A DNA stretch of 64,000 nucleotides from JAFGIG01 sp964397545 (GTDB taxonomy: Bacteria; SDB-A): contig CAYNIW010000009.1 of assembly GCA_964397545.1 (NCBI GenBank), positions 1 to 64,000 on the forward strand, read 5' to 3'. The position numbers and the translations under genes were made by a program. The notes under the pieces are model-generated. The model was not told the DNA's origin, did no database searches, and saw only the letters and a program-made list of their open reading frames with translations. Below, piece by piece: positions 6,316-15,010 of this stretch (within the stretch, counting starts at the first letter, position 1; every line of letters starts with the position of its first letter).

Positions 6316-8235
6316 ATGAAAAATATTACGCTTTTCTTTGGAATTCTTGCAATGAGCATCTGCATATTTTCTTTGCAGAGCTGTTCTAAAAAAGGACTGG
6401 AAAAAGACGGTGCGGACACTGTTTCTTCCGGTCCCGCATGGTCGGGAGAACCCCTCGATCCCTACGAAATATTCGAAAAACACTACGACGCCATGGGTGG
6501 TCTCGAAAATGTCAGGAAGGAAAAATCAAATTACATCGAAGGGAATATCACGATAGTCGGCACAGGACTCGAAGGGACTTTCAAACAATGGAACAAATAC
6601 CCCATAAAGAGAAGAGACGAAGTTGACCTGACAATAATCACCCAGACCTCCGGCGATGACGGGGAGTTCAGCTGGCAAGTTGACATGAACGGTAAGCTTC
6701 AAATTCAAAAGGATTCAAACACCGTCCAGGAGAGAAGGATTACAGAACTCTTAGCCGATTTTGAACATATGAACAGAAACTCCGAATATTTCACATTATC
6801 CTTCCTCGGAACTGACACGGCAAACGGACTTGACTGCTATGTCATAGAGTTAAAAAACAATATAAACGAAGATAAGGAATGGCGTTATTTCGACACCTCC
6901 AACTACTATTTGGTCAAAAAAACTGATTTCAAGCACTCCCATGAGACTCACACCTTATTTTACGATTACAGGGAAATAGACGGGATTTTCTGCTCTTTCC
7001 GCCAGGAAATCGAAATCCTTCCTCTTAAACAAAAACAGATAATAGAGATAACCCGGTATGACATAAACCCTGATATAGAAGACCAAATCTTCATCATACC
7101 GGAAGAAGGCGCGCCGGATTTTGTCTTCGCCAACGGCAAATCTGCCGAAAACATACCTATTAAATTCATTGAAGACCACATCTACATTGAAGTTGATATT
7201 GAAGGGCAAAAAGGTCTGTGGATTTTAGACTGCGGCGCGTCGGCATCGGTTGTAAGCCTCGAATACGCGCAGGAATTAGGACTCGACCTTCAGGGCTCTC
7301 TGACAGGACAGGGAGTCGGCGGAACGGTTGATGTCACTTTTACGACGCTTCCGCCATTCAGCTTGAAAGGCTTGGAATTTGCAGAGCAGAAGGTGGTCGC
7401 CCTCGAGATTCAGGATTTTATGAAAAGACTTTCACGAATGGAAGTCTGCGGGATTCTCGGTTATGATTTTTTGTCAAGATTCGTCACCAGAATAGATTAC
7501 GCCAATGAAAGGATATCTTTTTATCTTCCCGACAGTTTTGAATATCAGGGCGAGGGAGAGATTATTGATTCACCTCTTGAAAACAACATGTTTACCGTTC
7601 CGATGAGCGTGGACGACAAATATTCCGGAATGTGGCGGCTCGACGTAGGCGCTACCGGACTGTCGTTTCATTATTATTTCGCCGAGGACAACGGCCTTCT
7701 TGAAATTGAAGGGATAGAGTCTGTCGCTTTCGGAGCCGACGGAGAGATATCTGATAGAAGAGCGCTTTTTGGTTTTGTCAGGATAGAGGATTTTGTCGTA
7801 GAAGACCTCGTCATATCCATACCGAACGAACCCGGCATCGGAGCTTTCGCCGATAAAAGATACGTGGGAAACCTCGGGAACAGTGTGTTAAAACATTTTG
7901 TCCTTTATCTGGACTACCAGAACCAGAGGATAATACTTGAAAAAGGCGACGATTACGGCAGAAACTTTCCGAGAGATAAAAGCGGATTGGCCCTATGGGA
8001 CACGGAAGAAGGCGTTGAGATATTTTTTATCTCCCCCGGAACCCCTTCAGACAGGGCAGGTATAAAGAAAGGAGATTTAATTTTAGCCATAGACGGAAAA
8101 GACATAAAAAGCTTTGAAACCTTGTCTGAGATAAGAGAAATATTCAGGTCCAATGAAGGCACAAAAATTTGTCTGAAAGTGAAAAGAGGCGATGAAATTC
8201 TCGACATAGACCTCGTTCTCGAAGAGTTGTACTGA
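6316..8235 (+). CDS. Lipoprotein with aspartyl-protease-like and PDZ domains
   Basis: ATG 6316 is chosen over ATG 6289 because it follows AAGG and begins a lipoprotein signal (MKNITLFF..., lipobox LQSC, Cys near residue 23). Residues about 30-270 are a beta-rich domain of unknown type. Residues about 275-425 look like a retropepsin-type unit in which the active-site triplet is Asp305-Cys306-Gly307 (LDCGAS) instead of DT/SG, and residues about 430-550 a second unit with Asp443-Val444-Gly445 (LDVGAT). A PDZ domain follows (about 560-639; GTPSDRAGIKKGDLI). The protein is likely exposed at the cell envelope. The Thr/Ser-to-Cys and -Val changes raise doubt about proteolysis; the fold may serve in binding. 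Confidence 0.75.
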   Translation: MKNITLFFGILAMSICIFSLQSCSKKGLEKDGADTVSSGPAWSGEPLDPYEIFEKHYDAMGGLENVRKEKSNYIEGNITIVGTGLEGTFKQWNKYPIKRRDEVDLTIITQTSGDDGEFSWQVDMNGKLQIQKDSNTVQERRITELLADFEHMNRNSEYFTLSFLGTDTANGLDCYVIELKNNINEDKEWRYFDTSNYYLVKKTDFKHSHETHTLFYDYREIDGIFCSFRQEIEILPLKQKQIIEITRYDINPDIEDQIFIIPEEGAPDFVFANGKSAENIPIKFIEDHIYIEVDIEGQKGLWILDCGASASVVSLEYAQELGLDLQGSLTGQGVGGTVDVTFTTLPPFSLKGLEFAEQKVVALEIQDFMKRLSRMEVCGILGYDFLSRFVTRIDYANERISFYLPDSFEYQGEGEIIDSPLENNMFTVPMSVDDKYSGMWRLDVGATGLSFHYYFAEDNGLLEIEGIESVAFGADGEISDRRALFGFVRIEDFVVEDLVISIPNEPGIGAFADKRYVGNLGNSVLKHFVLYLDYQNQRIILEKGDDYGRNFPRDKSGLALWDTEEGVEIFFISPGTPSDRAGIKKGDLILAIDGKDIKSFETLSEIREIFRSNEGTKICLKVKRGDEILDIDLVLEELY

Positions 8236-8489
8236 GATAAGTTAAATAGCATGCATGTTTCAAGATAAATGAATTTGAACTGCGAAGGACTCGAAGTCTC
8301 TTATTTGCCTTCTGCAAATAAGTTTGCAAACAATTATCCCTTTTTCATTCGTGTAACGATATTTTCATCTATGATGAAAAATCGGATTAGTGTCCATTAG
8401 CGGTAAATGTTCTTAATTTTCTTCGTGTTGGATACGTTTTTTTTGTATTCAAAAAAATATTGACAAGGGGGCTGTATTCTCTTTAGTCT
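8236..8489. repeat. Intergenic region with hairpins, possible dispersed repeat
   Basis: No gene is seen. A hairpin of nine base pairs (8300-8308 with 8314-8322) lacks a T-run, and a second pair flanks about 8370-8390. On the leftward strand the stretch near 8380-8410 reads like the CGCTAATGGACACTAATC-type intergenic repeats seen in many environmental genomes. That resemblance is from memory and needs a genome search. Confidence 0.35.
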
Positions 8490-9710
8490 TCACGATCTGA
8501 GCCAGAGCATTATATCCTTTAGGCTGAACTTTTTTCCGGTCATCAAGATTCCCACCCTGAATATTTTCGCGGCGAGAAAAAACAGGAGAAAAATTGTCAG
8601 AATAATCAGGCCGTAAGCTATCACAATCTGATAGAGAGGCGGGGAAGATATAGTAGTCCTCAGAAACATTACCATCGGCGCGGTGAAAGGGAAAAGCGAA
8701 AAAAAGACGGCAAAACCAGAGTTCGGGTTCATTATTATCGCCGATACGCTTATCATCGGAAGGATGAGCAGGAATATGACGGGCATAGCCAGCTGTTGGA
8801 GGTTGTTTTCGTCCTCCGACGCCGCTCCGAGAGCGGCATAGACCGCCGCGTACATCAGAAAACCGAGAATGTAAAACGATATAAGATAGCCGTAGATGCC
8901 ATGCGGCAGTGCCGGAACGTTCAGGTTTTGAAACCTGCTTCCTATGATTTTAAGAGAGAAAAAACTCAATGAAAGCCAGAATCCGTATTGAAGGAGGCTC
9001 GCCGCTGCCTGACCTGAAATTTTTCCGAGCATCAGTGTGAAAGGTTTGACGGAAGACAGAATTATTTCGACAGTTTTAGTCTTCTTTTCGTTAATGACGG
9101 ATCTTCCTATGGACTGGCCGTAAATCAGTATTGTCATATAGAGCAAAGTCGTGAAAGTAATCGCCGTGAAAAAAGACGCTAAAAAGTCCTGACGGACCTT
9201 CTGCCCTTCTTTTGTGAGCTTGACGGCGCTTATGACGGGAGGAGAAGTCAGCGAGTTGATCCTCGACGGGTCAATTCCCTCGTTTATCATCCTCTGGGTT
9301 ATTATGTAGTTGCCGAGAGCTCCTTCAAGCGAAGCTATCACAGTGTAGTCAGCCATGTCTTTTGTGACAAACTCAAAGGTGTCTTTTGTTAGTATGCTTT
9401 CAGGGAAGATTACGTATCCGTAGATAACCCCCTTCCTCACAAACGAATCGAGGTCATTTTTCGAATCAGCGCTCCTCTCTATTTCAATCCCCGAGTTTTT
9501 CAGCCTCATCTTCAGAGCCGCCGCGAAGTTGTTGTCTTCGGTGACTACATAAACCGTAACTTTTTTTGCCTGGGTTCCTTTCATCAAGAGCATAGGGAAA
9601 ACTGTGATTCCTATCATGAAAACAGGCCCGAGAAGCGTGAAGATTATAAAACTCTTGTTCATGGCGACAGTTTTGAATTCCTGCCTTAGAACGCAGAAAA
9701 ACTTTCTCAT
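8490..9710 (-). CDS. ABC-2 type transporter permease (NatB-like)
   Basis: The 406-residue membrane protein has one N-terminal transmembrane helix (about 22-42, FIIFTLLGPVFMIGITVFPM), a soluble extracytoplasmic domain of about 130 residues, then about five or six helices from residue 185 to the C-terminus. This is the ABC2_membrane_3/NatB layout. Its start overlaps the stop of the ATPase gene by 4 bp, so the two form an exporter. The substrate is unknown; NatAB exports sodium, but relatives export other compounds. Confidence 0.85.
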   Translation of the reverse strand: MRKFFCVLRQEFKTVAMNKSFIIFTLLGPVFMIGITVFPMLLMKGTQAKKVTVYVVTEDNNFAAALKMRLKNSGIEIERSADSKNDLDSFVRKGVIYGYVIFPESILTKDTFEFVTKDMADYTVIASLEGALGNYIITQRMINEGIDPSRINSLTSPPVISAVKLTKEGQKVRQDFLASFFTAITFTTLLYMTILIYGQSIGRSVINEKKTKTVEIILSSVKPFTLMLGKISGQAAASLLQYGFWLSLSFFSLKIIGSRFQNLNVPALPHGIYGYLISFYILGFLMYAAVYAALGAASEDENNLQQLAMPVIFLLILPMISVSAIIMNPNSGFAVFFSLFPFTAPMVMFLRTTISSPPLYQIVIAYGLIILTIFLLFFLAAKIFRVGILMTGKKFSLKDIMLWLRS

Positions 9711-10612
9711 TCTTCCGCCTTTTTGCCTCCGACGAGGTCTATAAAAATTTTCTGAAGTGAAGGCCTGGTTATCTCAAACCTCTTTACAGAAACTTTTCCG
9801 GCTACGGCAGTCAAAAGATCATCGGGAGTTTTTCCGGGAGCTAATGCTATCTCTACCCAGCGGGGATAGGATATTATGTCTTGAACCAGACCGGCGTTTT
9901 TCAAAAATCCCAGGTCTCCGTCAAACTCCATGATGACAGAATTCTTTCCGAATTTTTCCTTCACCCTGTCAAGAGTCCCATAGATGACTTCTCTGCCTTT
10001 GTCTATGAGAAAAATCGAGTCGCAAATTTTCTCCGCCTGTTCCATTATGTGCGTGGAAAATATTATCGTCTTTCCCTTGTCAGAAAGTTCCTGGACTGTT
10101 TCTCTTATCACTTCAGAGCTCACCGGGTCGAGTCCGGCGAACGGCTCGTCGAGAAAAATTATCTCCGGGTCGTGCAGAACCGCGGCTATGAACTGAACTT
10201 TCTGGCTCATGCCTTTTGAAAGTTCCTCGACTTTTCTCTCTCTCCATTCCGGCAGACCAAGTTTTTCGAGCCATAGGTCTATTTTCCCGCTTGTCTCTTT
10301 CGCCGATTTTCCCTTTAACGAGGCAAAATATTTTAAGACCGCGGATACTTTGAATTTCTTGTAAATACCTCTTTCTTCGGGGAGATATCCTATCCTGTCG
10401 AAATCTCTGTCGGAGATTTTTTTTCCGTCGAAAAGTATCTCTCCCGAATCTGGGGCTATTATGTTCATCACCATCCGTATTGTCGTCGATTTTCCCGCGC
10501 CGTTGGGACCGATAAGTCCCATCAGTTCTCCGGGTTTGACTTCAAAAGACACGCCGTCTACGGCTTTCACCGTCCCGTAGTATTTTTTCACATTTCTCAG
10601 GGTAAGGGTCAA
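9707..10612 (-). CDS. ABC transporter ATP-binding protein (NatA-like)
   Basis: The 301-residue ATPase shows Walker A GPNGAGKST (about 36-44), signature LSKGM, Walker B IIFLDEPFAGLD and the switch histidine in STHIMEQ. A C-terminal DUF4162-like extension (from about residue 225) is typical of ATPases paired with ABC-2/NatB permeases. It overlaps the permease gene by 4 bp downstream and the HD-domain gene by 4 bp upstream. Confidence 0.9.
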   Translation of the reverse strand: MTLTLRNVKKYYGTVKAVDGVSFEVKPGELMGLIGPNGAGKSTTIRMVMNIIAPDSGEILFDGKKISDRDFDRIGYLPEERGIYKKFKVSAVLKYFASLKGKSAKETSGKIDLWLEKLGLPEWRERKVEELSKGMSQKVQFIAAVLHDPEIIFLDEPFAGLDPVSSEVIRETVQELSDKGKTIIFSTHIMEQAEKICDSIFLIDKGREVIYGTLDRVKEKFGKNSVIMEFDGDLGFLKNAGLVQDIISYPRWVEIALAPGKTPDDLLTAVAGKVSVKRFEITRPSLQKIFIDLVGGKKAEE

Positions 10613-11562
10613 CTGACGAATCCTTTTTTTCTTGGAGGGATTAACCTCTCTTCCCTTCTTAAAAGCTCAACTATGCCGCCTCTTCTCAGCAATGAACGGT
10701 AGTCCTGTTCGCAGTCTGTCAGTATTTTCCCCAGATAATCTATGTTTTTGTCCATGTATTCTCTATACGGGTTTTGTTTTTTACCCGTTGCGTGTTCGAA
10801 ATGGTTTTCGATGAGGTCAAAAACCCCTTCGTATTCGCCGTAAATTTTTTTTTCTGAAACATCCCTGTAAAATGTCTCGGTGTTTTTAAGGAGATCTACC
10901 TCGCGCGGGAAACCCGGGACACCGGCTTCTGAAAATTCCCTGAAAAGGAAAAGGAGTTTTTCGAGGTAAAACCTGTCCGCCATCTGAGCGACGAGGTCCG
11001 AGGTTCCGACAATTTTTCCAAGAGTTTTGAGCTCTTCGGAATGAAAAGGGATGCTGTCCAGGGAAAGGTCTAAAATCGTAGAGGCGATGATATGAGACGC
11101 TCTCATCCGGTCGAAATCAGTGTAGCCTCTCTCGCCGAGATAACGGGTCGCGAATTCAATGCTTCTCTCCTCGTGCCCTATTGAAAATTTTGCCCCTGTC
11201 CCGCTTTTCTCGCCGGTTCTCTGAATGTATCCGATGTCGTGGAAAAGAGAGGATACCATCGCGAGCTGAACGTATTTCTCCTTAAAGAGCATTCCGGATC
11301 GCGCCGCCCCGTCTATGAGCCTCGATGTGGCGAGAAAAACAGAAATCGTGTGGGAAAGGTCGTGGTAGCGGGTCGTGCATTTTCTGTAACCAGGATAGTT
11401 TCCATCGAAAAGGGCGACAACGTCGTTGAAGGCTTTTCTGACTCCAGAGACGTCCATATCCCTATAAGATCCTTTTACGGCTTCTATGGATTTTTTCAAT
11501 ATATTTTCTGGATTTTCAGGAAAAAAATACCTGTAATCAGGCGATTTGCCTTCTCCATTCAT
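10609..11562 (-). CDS. HD-domain phosphohydrolase
   Basis: The 317-residue protein has HD-superfamily metal motifs: RYHDLSHT (His of the first site), LFHDIGYI (the HD pair) and GHEERS further on. This predicts a metal-dependent phosphohydrolase, possibly acting on a nucleotide. No sensor domain or membrane segment is seen. It lies first in a coupled three-gene unit with an ABC exporter. No Shine-Dalgarno precedes ATG 11562; the 43-bp gap to the upstream gene is A/T-rich with a short palindrome. The substrate is not predictable. Confidence 0.78.
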   Translation of the reverse strand: MNGEGKSPDYRYFFPENPENILKKSIEAVKGSYRDMDVSGVRKAFNDVVALFDGNYPGYRKCTTRYHDLSHTISVFLATSRLIDGAARSGMLFKEKYVQLAMVSSLFHDIGYIQRTGEKSGTGAKFSIGHEERSIEFATRYLGERGYTDFDRMRASHIIASTILDLSLDSIPFHSEELKTLGKIVGTSDLVAQMADRFYLEKLLFLFREFSEAGVPGFPREVDLLKNTETFYRDVSEKKIYGEYEGVFDLIENHFEHATGKKQNPYREYMDKNIDYLGKILTDCEQDYRSLLRRGGIVELLRREERLIPPRKKGFVS

Positions 11563-11605
11563 AAATAGTAATTATTACTTTTTATCTCTTTTGTAAAGTT
11601 GATTT

Positions 11606-12934
11606 TCATAGAAGATTCGATGCGAGTTCGGCAAGGGGTGAACGGACGCCTTTTTCGAGGGTGACGTTGGCATAAATCTCCTGACCCTTCATTTTGTCTA
11701 TGAGATAGGTCAGACCGTTGCTTCTGGAGTCAAGGTATGGGGTGTCTATCTGGTGCGGGTCACCCGTGAAGACGACTTTCGTCCCTTCTCCCGCCCTCGT
11801 TATTATCGTTTTTACCTCATGAGGAGTCAGGTTCTGCGCCTCGTCTATTATGAAATAAAACCTCGAAAGACTCCTTCCCCTTATAAACGCCAGAGGTATT
11901 ATCAGGAGCTTTTCGTTGTTTAAAAGTTCGGTTATCTTCGCGTATTCCTTTGAATCCGACGAATACTGGTTCTGAATGACCGAAAGGTTGTCAAAAAGGG
12001 GCTGCATGTATGGGTCTATCTTGCTCTTGACGTCCCCCGGCAGAAATCCTATGTCTTTGTTAGACAGAGGGATTATAGGCCTTGCCAGAAGTATCTGGCT
12101 GTAATATTTCCTGACCTCCAGAGCCGCGGCGAGAGCCATGAGCGTCTTTCCCGTCCCCGCTTTTCCAGAAAGCGTTGCCAGCTGAACGTCCTGATTTATA
12201 AGCGCGTCCAGGGAAAAAGTCTGCTCGGCGTTTCTGGGCTGGATTCCGTAGGCGCTCTTTCTCTCGACCAGCCTCAAGGCTTTAGACGACGAATTATAGA
12301 CTCCGAGAATGCTCTTTCGGTCATTTCTGAGGATGAAGTATTCGTTCGGAAAGGGTTCAAAATCAACGGGAGTGTCAGAAAGATTTACTATCTTCTTTTC
12401 ATAAAGCGAGTCTATGATTTCGTCGGGGACGTCTTCCAAAAGATTTTTACCTGTGTATAGCTTGTCCAGGTCTTTTATCTTGCCGGTCAGATAATCTTCA
12501 GCCAAAACGCCTATGCCTTTGGCTTTAATCCTCAGATTTATGTCTTTTGTCACAAGAACAACTCTCTTCTGTCCATATTTTTTGGAGAGGTTGTATGCGA
12601 CGGACAGAATTCTGTGGTCGGGGCTGTCGTCTATAAGGGTTTCGGAGAGAAACTTGTCTTTTTTCAGGTTTGTCTCTATGCTGACGAATCCTCCTCCATC
12701 AAGGCGTATCGCTTCCGTCAAGAGGCTGTCTCCGAGGAGCGAATCGAGTTCGCGTGAAAACTCTCTGACGTTGTAATTGATCATCTCGTTGCCTTTTTTG
12801 AACTTGTCAATTTCCTCAAGGACCGTTATCGGTATGACGACGTTGTTTTCCTTGAAAGAGTAAATGCACCTGTAGTCATACATTATGACGTTGGTGTCGA
12901 GGATATATATTCTTGCGTCGTCGGCGAGATTCAT
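11606..12934 (-). CDS. PIN-PhoH fusion protein (PhoH2/YlaK-like RNA helicase-nuclease)
   Basis: The 442-residue protein combines an N-terminal PIN domain (residues 1-~150; ILDTNVIMYD, with later acidic residues in VLVTKDINLR) with a C-terminal PhoH ATPase (from about 235; Walker A LSGKAGTGKT, FIIDEAQN, FTGDPHQID). Family members bind and unwind RNA and cleave it. GGAGG lies upstream of ATG 12934. It ends a long glycosyltransferase gene run. Confidence 0.88.
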   Translation of the reverse strand: MNLADDARIYILDTNVIMYDYRCIYSFKENNVVIPITVLEEIDKFKKGNEMINYNVREFSRELDSLLGDSLLTEAIRLDGGGFVSIETNLKKDKFLSETLIDDSPDHRILSVAYNLSKKYGQKRVVLVTKDINLRIKAKGIGVLAEDYLTGKIKDLDKLYTGKNLLEDVPDEIIDSLYEKKIVNLSDTPVDFEPFPNEYFILRNDRKSILGVYNSSSKALRLVERKSAYGIQPRNAEQTFSLDALINQDVQLATLSGKAGTGKTLMALAAALEVRKYYSQILLARPIIPLSNKDIGFLPGDVKSKIDPYMQPLFDNLSVIQNQYSSDSKEYAKITELLNNEKLLIIPLAFIRGRSLSRFYFIIDEAQNLTPHEVKTIITRAGEGTKVVFTGDPHQIDTPYLDSRSNGLTYLIDKMKGQEIYANVTLEKGVRSPLAELASNLL

Positions 12935-12946
12935 TTGCGGCCTCCT

Positions 12947-14998
12947 TTATTTCTCTGAGAAAACCCCGTAGAGAGCGAGATAAAGGCTGTCGGAAGGGTC
13001 GAGAATTTCCAGCGCCTTTTTGTAAAAAACAGCCATCGCCCTGCTGTCGACATCCCTCTTAAAAGCCTGTGAAGCTATGGTTTCTCTGAAAAGCTTAATT
13101 CTTCCGAGTTCATCAAGGCAGTCATTGCCGATTATACCCCTGTAATCGTAACCGAGCAACAGAGGTCTGTTCTTCCGAGAGTCGCCGAATAATTTCAACA
13201 GCAATCCTTCTCTTTGCCAAAAACCTTCCAGAAGCGGCATCTCCAAAGTCGAATAAACATTCCAGTCGCTTTTAGCGCTCAGAATATATTCCGAAAAAGA
13301 ACTGTCGGATAAAGCCATTGTCGCGAGGCTGTAATCTTTCAGGTAAATCTCGCAGAGTATACACCTGACAGCCACATCCGAGGGATAGAGTATTTTTCCG
13401 TCCGCGTTTTTCACTGCGAGCGCGTTTTCCCTGCAAAATGTCTCGATATCTTTCCCCGTGAGGTCTATCTCGTCGAACAGATCACCGTAAACTTTTGATA
13501 GTTCAAAAGGTATTTTTTCCGATATCTCGTTCATATACCAGGGCAGATTCAGCAGTGTCGTGTTGATGACAACAACTCCCGTTTCGGCGTTTTTTTCGTA
13601 GTTTTTTGCTTTTCCGACAATTTGGGCAAACCAAAGCGTGAAAGTGTCGTTATCGCCGTGGACGAATAAAACAGCCTTTCCCTGTGCCGTTTCGAGGACG
13701 TTGAAGGCGAAAGCGTGAGCCGACCAGCTTCCTCTTCTGTTCGCGTGACCTGAATATCCGTTATAAAGCCCGGACAAAGTGAAAAACAAAAGAAGGGGTA
13801 AGGCATTTTTTTTCTTCAGGAAAGAGAGAGAGGACAAAGCGAAAGCGTAAATCAGAGCGAATCCGGCGGAGAAGAAATAATCTCTCGCCCTCGCCTCTTT
13901 CGGTATATGCGCGGGGTCAGAATCGCTGGAGCAGAATTTGAAGTTGAAAATAAAAATAAGCAGAAAACTCAAACATATCATAAACATAAGCATAACTACA
14001 AGAAAACCTGTATTTCTCCCGCGAAAAATTTTTATGAAAGAAAACACGAAAAGAAAAGAAACTATTGCCATGAAGACGGTCGTCATGACGGCACCCGCTG
14101 TTCCGAATTTTCCCTCCCGGACAAAAGGCGTGAACTGCCATGCCATGTAATTGAAATACGATGCGTTCTGGTAAAAAAGACCTTTCAAAAAATTGTACCG
14201 GGTCTTGACGGAAGTCTGCCTCTGAAAGAGGCTTTGACTCCCATATTGCTTTCTCAAGGCGACATCAGACAAATCCCTGAAACTTTCGACGGCAGATTCG
14301 TTCAGAACCGGTTTTTCAAGAGCCCTGAAATACAAAATCATGTAGGAAGACGCCCCGACGAGGACGAAAATCAAGCATGTGACTACAACTGAAGGTCTGA
14401 GTTTTTTTTTAAGAGCCGCAAAAATCGCCGCCGCAAAGACTGGTATTCCAGCTATGATGACCGTGGCGTGGACGGAAAAAGACAAAGCCAGAAGGTAGGA
14501 TGCCCCGATGAGGTATTTCGGTTTTCCTTCGGCTATCTTCAGAGAAAGCCATAAAAGGGCGAACAGCATCAGTGAAGAAAGACCATAGATTTCCGCCTCT
14601 ACGGCACTGTCCCACATAGAAAAACACATTGTTCCGCAGACGGCGGCTATTGACAAGGAAAATTTCCTAAAATGCTCACAGGCTTTGAAAAATTTCACGA
14701 GGGATAAATACAGAAACACGCCGGCAAACGCGGTCGCTGTGACACTGAGAAAATTGACGCATCTTGCTACTGTGGCGGGATCTTCGGCAAACATGCAGAA
14801 TATTCTCGCCGCTGTTACATAAAGAGGACTTCCTGGAGGGTGAGGTATTCCCCAGCAGTAAGCCGCCGTCACGAGCTCAGAACTGTCCCACCAAGAAACG
14901 GAAGGGGATGAAGTTAGAGCGAAATTTGCAAACAGAAAAACAAAGACGCCGGACATGACCAGCATGTCCGGGCCTTTCGATTTAAGGATATTTCTCAT
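12947..14998 (-). CDS. DUF2723 membrane protein (GT117 mannosyltransferase-like), short paralogue
   Basis: The 683-residue multi-pass protein has the DUF2723 opening WWDSSELVTAAYCWG and IPHPPGSPLY, where the first Asp/Glu pair is the likely catalytic site of lipid-linked sugar transferases of the protein O-mannosyltransferase fold. The conserved GDNDTFTLWF motif follows the membrane part (about residue 450). It has roughly ten transmembrane helices then a soluble tail of about 230 residues. It is the most diverged of three adjacent paralogues and does not share their 1.76-kb repeat. Likely role is glycosylation of surface proteins or lipids; the sugar is unknown. Confidence 0.85.
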   Translation of the reverse strand: MRNILKSKGPDMLVMSGVFVFLFANFALTSSPSVSWWDSSELVTAAYCWGIPHPPGSPLYVTAARIFCMFAEDPATVARCVNFLSVTATAFAGVFLYLSLVKFFKACEHFRKFSLSIAAVCGTMCFSMWDSAVEAEIYGLSSLMLFALLWLSLKIAEGKPKYLIGASYLLALSFSVHATVIIAGIPVFAAAIFAALKKKLRPSVVVTCLIFVLVGASSYMILYFRALEKPVLNESAVESFRDLSDVALRKQYGSQSLFQRQTSVKTRYNFLKGLFYQNASYFNYMAWQFTPFVREGKFGTAGAVMTTVFMAIVSFLFVFSFIKIFRGRNTGFLVVMLMFMICLSFLLIFIFNFKFCSSDSDPAHIPKEARARDYFFSAGFALIYAFALSSLSFLKKKNALPLLLFFTLSGLYNGYSGHANRRGSWSAHAFAFNVLETAQGKAVLFVHGDNDTFTLWFAQIVGKAKNYEKNAETGVVVINTTLLNLPWYMNEISEKIPFELSKVYGDLFDEIDLTGKDIETFCRENALAVKNADGKILYPSDVAVRCILCEIYLKDYSLATMALSDSSFSEYILSAKSDWNVYSTLEMPLLEGFWQREGLLLKLFGDSRKNRPLLLGYDYRGIIGNDCLDELGRIKLFRETIASQAFKRDVDSRAMAVFYKKALEILDPSDSLYLALYGVFSEK

Positions 14999-15010
14999 CT
15001 TTTCGGAGGC

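Noticed and set aside
8300..8322. Hairpin as terminator of the PDZ lipoprotein gene
   Set aside because: No T-run follows on either strand and it is 65 bp from the stop codon.
13907..14392. 161-codon frame opposite the short DUF2723 gene
   Set aside because: Shadow of a well-supported coding frame; low-complexity composition.
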